This document shows positions 7,001 through 9,402 of a DNA stretch of 9,402 nucleotides, in pieces. The DNA comes from CAZEFK01 sp964511405 (GTDB lineage Bacteria; Pseudomonadota; Alphaproteobacteria; Elsterales; Elsteraceae): positions 1-9,402 of the forward strand of contig CAZEFK010000252.1 in NCBI GenBank assembly GCA_964511405.1. Reading direction: 5' to 3'. The notes under the pieces were generated by a model, which saw only the letters and a list, made by a program, of their open reading frames with translations, did not search any database and had not been told where the DNA came from. The first letter of the stretch is position 1. Every line of letters starts with the position of its first letter. The position numbers were made by a program, and so were the translations under genes.

Positions 7001-7022
7001 CGATCGGGGACTCGACTGGCAA
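6994..7022 (-). promoter_or_regulatory. Predicted sigma70-type promoter of the Rieske oxygenase operon
   Basis: The minus strand carries TTGCCA (7022-7017) as -35, a 17-base spacer, and TACGAT (6999-6994) as -10. These match five and four of six consensus bases. Transcription would start near 6987, leaving a leader of about 55 bases before the oxygenase ATG. The IclR-type sites cover the -10 and the start point, which suggests repression or promoter remodelling when the regulator binds. Confidence 0.55.
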
Positions 7023-7047
7023 GCGCCGCCACCCCGCGGGAGGACCC

Positions 7048-7848
7048 ATGCCGCGTCTACGCCCCGCCGATGCCGAGAAGCGCCGCCAGGACAACGCCGG
7101 GCCGGAGTTCTCGGAGGCCCTGGCCCGCGGTCTGCAAGTGATCGCCGCCTTCGATGCCGAGCGCCGCCAGATGTCGCTGAGCGATCTGGCGCGCGCGGTC
7201 GATCTGCCGCGCGCCACCGCGCGGCGGTCGCTGCTGACCCTGGTGCATCTGGGCTATGTCGAGGCCGACGGCCGGCTGTTCCGGCTGACACCCCGGATCC
7301 TGCGGCTGGCCTCGGCGTACCTGACCTCGAACGCGGTCTCGACCCTGCTGCAGCCGGCCTGCGACCGGATCGCGGCCGATGTCGGCGAGTCCTGCACCGC
7401 GGCGGTGCTGGCCGCCGACGAGGTGGTGATGATCGCGCGCGCGCTGCCGGCCCAGCTGGTGCCGGCCGGAGTCGGCATCGGCTACCGGTTGCCGGCCTTT
7501 TGCAGCGCGCTCGGCCGGGTGCTGCTGGCCGCGCGCCCGGACGCCGAGGTCCAGGCCTATTTGGCCCGCACCACCCTGGCGCCGGTCACGCCGCACACGG
7601 TGACCGACCCCGCTGTGCTGCTGGCCGCGGTGCAGGCGGTGCGGGCCGCGGGGTTCGCCTTCGTCGACCAGGAAGCGGAGCACGGCTTCCGCTCGGTCGC
7701 GGTGCCGGCCCGCCGCTTCGATGGCACCGTGGTGGCGGCGCTCAACATCGGCGCGCGCATCGAACGCCTGACGCCCGAGGCGATGGCCGGGCCGCTGCGC
7801 CAGCGCCTGGCCGCGGCCGCGGCCGAACTGCGGCACCAGCTGGTGTAG
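7048..7848 (+). CDS. IclR-family transcriptional regulator, PcaR/PcaU/PobR subfamily
   Basis: A 266-residue DNA-binding regulator. The winged helix-turn-helix spans about 21-82 (FSEALARGLQVIAAFDAE, then MSLSDLARAVDLPRATARRSLLTLVHLGYV read in two parts), followed by RLFRLTPRILRLASAYLTS. The effector domain runs from about 100 to 262, with GESCTAAVL, the GYRLPAFCSALGRVLLA segment and the closing AALNIGARIERL. These segments, notably TARRSLLTL and RLPAFCSALGRVLLA, are those of the beta-ketoadipate pathway subgroup, whose ligands are protocatechuate, 4-hydroxybenzoate or beta-ketoadipate. GGGAGGA four bases before ATG 7048 supports the start. The gene is divergent from the Rieske operon, with PcaR-like sites between them, so it very probably controls that operon in response to an aromatic acid. 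The actual ligand is unknown. Confidence 0.91.
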   Translation: MPRLRPADAEKRRQDNAGPEFSEALARGLQVIAAFDAERRQMSLSDLARAVDLPRATARRSLLTLVHLGYVEADGRLFRLTPRILRLASAYLTSNAVSTLLQPACDRIAADVGESCTAAVLAADEVVMIARALPAQLVPAGVGIGYRLPAFCSALGRVLLAARPDAEVQAYLARTTLAPVTPHTVTDPAVLLAAVQAVRAAGFAFVDQEAEHGFRSVAVPARRFDGTVVAALNIGARIERLTPEAMAGPLRQRLAAAAAELRHQLV

Positions 7849-7877
7849 GCGATTTCTCCTTCGCCCGGCCGTCGGCG

Positions 7878-8429
7878 TCAGGTGGCGCTGCGATCCGCGA
7901 CAGCCATGGCCTTACGAACCGTGCTCATCGCGATCAACATCCGGCCGGGCGTCGACGGAAGATCCACAAAGCCGAGCCGCCGATACATGCGTGCGGCGTC
8001 CTCATTGATCGCGTCCAGGACGATAAAATGACCACCCATGATATTCGCGCCTTCAACACATTTCTTCATCGCTCGGGACATGAGGAATGTGCCAATACCA
8101 CAGCCTTGACACTGCTTTGCGACGCCTACCATTGAGAGATAGATGGCGGAGATAATTGGAAAGCGCGGCATGCGCTTCCGGTCTTCCTCGGAAAGGCTTT
8201 GGATATCAACGGCGTGGGGTGAAATCGCGAAGAAGCCCAGCACTGCATTCGACGGTGGCTCTACGGCAACATAAACCTTGCCGTGATCGTCTTGATTGTG
8301 GCGCGATGCCGTGTTCTTCAGGAAATTATCGACCCGATCCACCCCACATGAAAAAGCTGCTCGATCGTGGCGTTGACGATCGAGCAGCTCGATGATCAGG
8401 CGCGTGGCCGCTTGGCTATTGGCCGTCAT
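7878..8429 (-). CDS. GNAT-family acetyltransferase toxin (TacT-like) of a type II toxin-antitoxin pair
   Basis: A 183-residue GNAT N-acetyltransferase. Relatives encoded after DUF1778 antitoxins (TacT, AtaT, KacT) acetylate the amino acid on charged tRNAs and stop translation. The family opening is present (HDRAAFSCGVDRVDNFLKN, 21-39). The acetyl-CoA loop is QGCGIG at 108-113 after YLSMVGVAKQ, and the catalytic-type tyrosine is Tyr149 in MYRRLGF. The ATG at 8429 directly abuts the antitoxin stop (TAGATG) and has no Shine-Dalgarno of its own, so translation must be coupled to the antitoxin. The protein is slightly longer than the usual 160-175 residues because of its C-terminal tail. GC is near 53-58% against about 70% around it, a sign of transfer. 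All expected active-site features look intact. It is convergent with the IclR gene, 29 bases apart. Confidence 0.88.
   Translation of the reverse strand: MTANSQAATRLIIELLDRQRHDRAAFSCGVDRVDNFLKNTASRHNQDDHGKVYVAVEPPSNAVLGFFAISPHAVDIQSLSEEDRKRMPRFPIISAIYLSMVGVAKQCQGCGIGTFLMSRAMKKCVEGANIMGGHFIVLDAINEDAARMYRRLGFVDLPSTPGRMLIAMSTVRKAMAVADRSAT
8351..8389 (-). terminator. Terminator-like hairpin inside the toxin coding sequence
   Basis: On the toxin-coding strand, AGCTGCTCGATCGT (8389-8376), a seven-base loop and the exact complement, ACGATCGAGCAGCT (8368-8355), are followed at once by TTTTC. With the last stem base this gives five T in a row. The hairpin spans about codons 14 to 25 of the toxin. It has the form of an intrinsic terminator and could cut down full toxin messenger relative to antitoxin messenger. 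It may also be a coincidence of coding. The symmetry is certain and the activity is inferred. Confidence 0.45.
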
Positions 8430-8705
8430 CTATTCGCGCGACATGAGCGCAACGAGGGCGGGCGTCGGCTCGGCATCGAACGCCTTCATGAATGCCTCGC
8501 GATCCTCTGGGGCCAGAATAGTGCCCTCGAGTCGAGCGATCGTTTCGCGCGCCGCACTCACCGCGTGAGCGATCATGAACTCCGACGCATTTACCCCTTG
8601 CAGCCGCGCTGCGCGCTCGAGCAGGTCCTTCGTCTCCGGCGACACGCGCTGCTCCAGCCGCGCCGTTCGGGCACTCGTCTGCACGTGCTCCGTGAAAGGC
8701 AGCAT
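8430..8705 (-). CDS. DUF1778 ribbon-helix-helix antitoxin (TacA-like)
   Basis: A 91-residue antitoxin. The N-terminal ribbon-helix-helix domain is at about 14-60: the strand TARLEQRVS, a first helix PETKDLLERAARLQG, and a second helix starting NASEFMIAHAVSAARETI. It would bind the operator as a dimer. The C-terminal part (about 64-91, LAPEDREAFMKAFDAEP and ALVALMS) is the segment that wraps and blocks the GNAT toxin in this family. The start at 8705 has AGGAGGAGG eight bases upstream, a very strong site compared with none for the toxin. The frame open to 8855 would run through the promoter and palindrome and is rejected. The stop abuts the toxin start. Low GC is shared with the toxin. Confidence 0.9.
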   Translation of the reverse strand: MLPFTEHVQTSARTARLEQRVSPETKDLLERAARLQGVNASEFMIAHAVSAARETIARLEGTILAPEDREAFMKAFDAEPTPALVALMSRE

Positions 8706-8745
8706 GGGCGGGACCTCCTCCTGACGGATTGAGATGTTCAACCAG

Positions 8746-8774
8746 AATGTACGGCATCTGCCGTACATAATCAA
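8746..8774 (-). promoter_or_regulatory. Predicted promoter of the toxin-antitoxin operon
   Basis: The minus strand has TTGATT (8774-8769) as -35, exactly 17 bases, then TACATT (8751-8746) as -10, each matching four of six consensus bases. The start would be near 8739, giving a leader of about 34 bases before the antitoxin ATG. The 22-bp palindrome fills the spacer and overlaps the -10, as expected for autorepression. Confidence 0.6.
8747..8768. promoter_or_regulatory. 22-bp palindromic operator for antitoxin autoregulation
   Basis: ATGTACGGCA, two bases, then the exact complement TGCCGTACAT. It sits 41 bases upstream of the antitoxin start, inside the predicted promoter. Ribbon-helix-helix antitoxins of this family repress their own operon by binding such palindromes, alone or with the toxin. 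The symmetry is directly visible and the binding is inferred. Confidence 0.65.
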
Positions 8775-8848
8775 CAGCCCTGGGAGCCGGCCGGAACCAC
8801 ACCCATTCGGCCTATGCCGAACCTTAGCGCCACCAAACCATCCGCGTT

Positions 8849-8866
8849 CCGTCATCGTCCTGTCAC
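8849..8866 (+). promoter_or_regulatory. Pho box upstream of phnC
   Basis: CCGTCAT (8849-8855), four bases, then CTGTCAC (8860-8866). The PhoB consensus is two CTGTCA(T/C) units with a four-base spacer. The match is six of seven in the first unit and full in the second, allowing the final T or C. It lies 40 bases before the phnC ATG. A weak -10 (TACGAG, 8878-8883) follows 11 bases downstream, the distance expected where PhoB replaces the -35. Phosphonate transport genes are classic PhoB targets. Confidence 0.7.
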
Positions 8867-8905
8867 CGCTTGGCCGCTACGAGGGCCCGTCATCGCGGAG
8901 GGCCC

Positions 8906-9402
8906 ATGCTGCGCACCGCCTCGCTGAGCAAGCGCTTCGGTGATCGGACCGCCGTCGACGGCGTCTCGATCGCCATCGAGCCCGGATCCTTCGTCGGCGT
9001 GATCGGGCGGTCCGGCGCCGGTAAGTCGACCTTGCTGCGCCTGATCAACCGCTTGGCCGAGCCGACCGGCGGCACCGTCGCGTTCGGCGGCCTGGAGGTG
9101 ACGGCGCTCAAGGGCCGGGACCTGCGCGCCTGGCGCCGGCGCTGCGCCATGATCTTCCAGCAGTTCAACCTGGCCGGCCGGCTGGACGTCATGACCAACG
9201 TCCTGATCGGCCGGCTCGGCCACATGCCGGCCTGGCGGGCGCTGCTGAAACTGTGGCCGCACCAGGACAAGCTGATCGCCATGGCGGTGCTGGAGCAGAT
9301 GGACATCGCCCAGCTCGCCGGGCAGCGGGCCGAGCAGCTGTCCGGCGGCCAGCAGCAGCGCGTGGCGATCGCCCGGGCGCTGGTCCAGGAGCCCGAGATC
9401 AT
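8906..9402 (+). CDS. phnC: Phosphonate ABC transporter ATP-binding protein PhnC (5' part, cut by window end)
   Basis: The first 165 residues of a cytoplasmic ABC ATPase that powers phosphonate uptake with PhnD and PhnE. Walker A is GRSGAGKST at 34-42, the Q-loop is FQQFNL at 84-89, and the signature is LSGGQQQRVAIARAL at 145-159. The window ends just before Walker B. The stretch between Q-loop and signature, with FNLAGRLDVMTNVLIGRLG and the WPHQDKLIAMAVLEQ segment, is the PhnC-type insert that sets it apart from amino-acid ATPases. Usual length is about 250-290 residues. GGAG at 8897-8900 supports the start at 8906. The gene is divergent from the toxin-antitoxin operon, with a Pho box in between. 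Other phn genes should follow beyond the window. GC returns to about 68-70% here. Confidence 0.9.
   Translation, partial: MLRTASLSKRFGDRTAVDGVSIAIEPGSFVGVIGRSGAGKSTLLRLINRLAEPTGGTVAFGGLEVTALKGRDLRAWRRRCAMIFQQFNLAGRLDVMTNVLIGRLGHMPAWRALLKLWPHQDKLIAMAVLEQMDIAQLAGQRAEQLSGGQQQRVAIARALVQEPEI

Noticed and set aside
7057..7836. 259-residue minus-strand frame opposite the IclR gene
   Set aside because: The plus-strand frame has helix-turn-helix and effector domains with a good ribosome binding site. The minus frame has neither.
1..9402. CRISPR array, tRNA, rRNA, IS ends or integrase
   Set aside because: No regularly spaced repeats, tRNA-like folds, transposase frames or paired terminal repeats were seen.

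Overview
The window looks like chromosomal DNA from a high-GC alphaproteobacterium, probably near Rhodospirillales/Azospirillum-type soil or rhizosphere bacteria. This is inferred from roughly 70% GC, the phenylacetate genes, ABC solute-binding proteins, a PcaR/PobR-type IclR regulator and an alphaproteobacterial-style Pho box. No rRNA, tRNA, IS element or CRISPR array is visible. Eleven protein genes fill the window with no gap over 300 bases. Nine are complete and one is cut at each end.

Region 1 (1-2054, minus strand) holds three phenylacetate catabolism genes, transcribed paaG > paaI > paaK. They encode the ring-epoxide isomerase, the hotdog thioesterase and the phenylacetate-CoA ligase, which is cut by the window start. 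A perfect 10-bp-arm hairpin lies just before the paaG ribosome binding site.

Region 2 (2069-2929, minus) is a solute-binding protein gene of family 3, with visibly lower GC than its neighbours. Strong inverted repeats lie on both sides. The upstream one (14-bp arms) contains most of the gene's own Shine-Dalgarno sequence.

Region 3 (2987-7848) is a catabolic cassette. On the minus strand, tightly packed, are a stand-alone Rieske oxygenase alpha subunit, a glutamine-synthetase-like ligase (ATGA overlap) and a LivK-like periplasmic binding protein (10-nt gap). An IclR-family activator/repressor of the PcaR/PcaU/PobR type is read divergently. Two tandem 15-bp sites resembling the PcaR operator overlap the predicted Rieske promoter. 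The gene set suggests uptake of an amine or amide substrate, gamma-glutamylation of it, and then oxygenation, as in aniline degradation. The substrate cannot be named from sequence.

Region 4 (7878-8774, minus) is a DUF1778 antitoxin / GNAT acetyltransferase toxin pair at about 53-58% GC, apparently acquired. A 22-bp palindrome sits between the -35 and -10 of its promoter. A terminator-like hairpin with a T-run lies inside the first codons of the toxin.

Region 5 (8849-9402, plus) is the start of a phosphonate ABC transporter ATPase gene, phnC, preceded by a near-consensus Pho box. It is cut by the window end.
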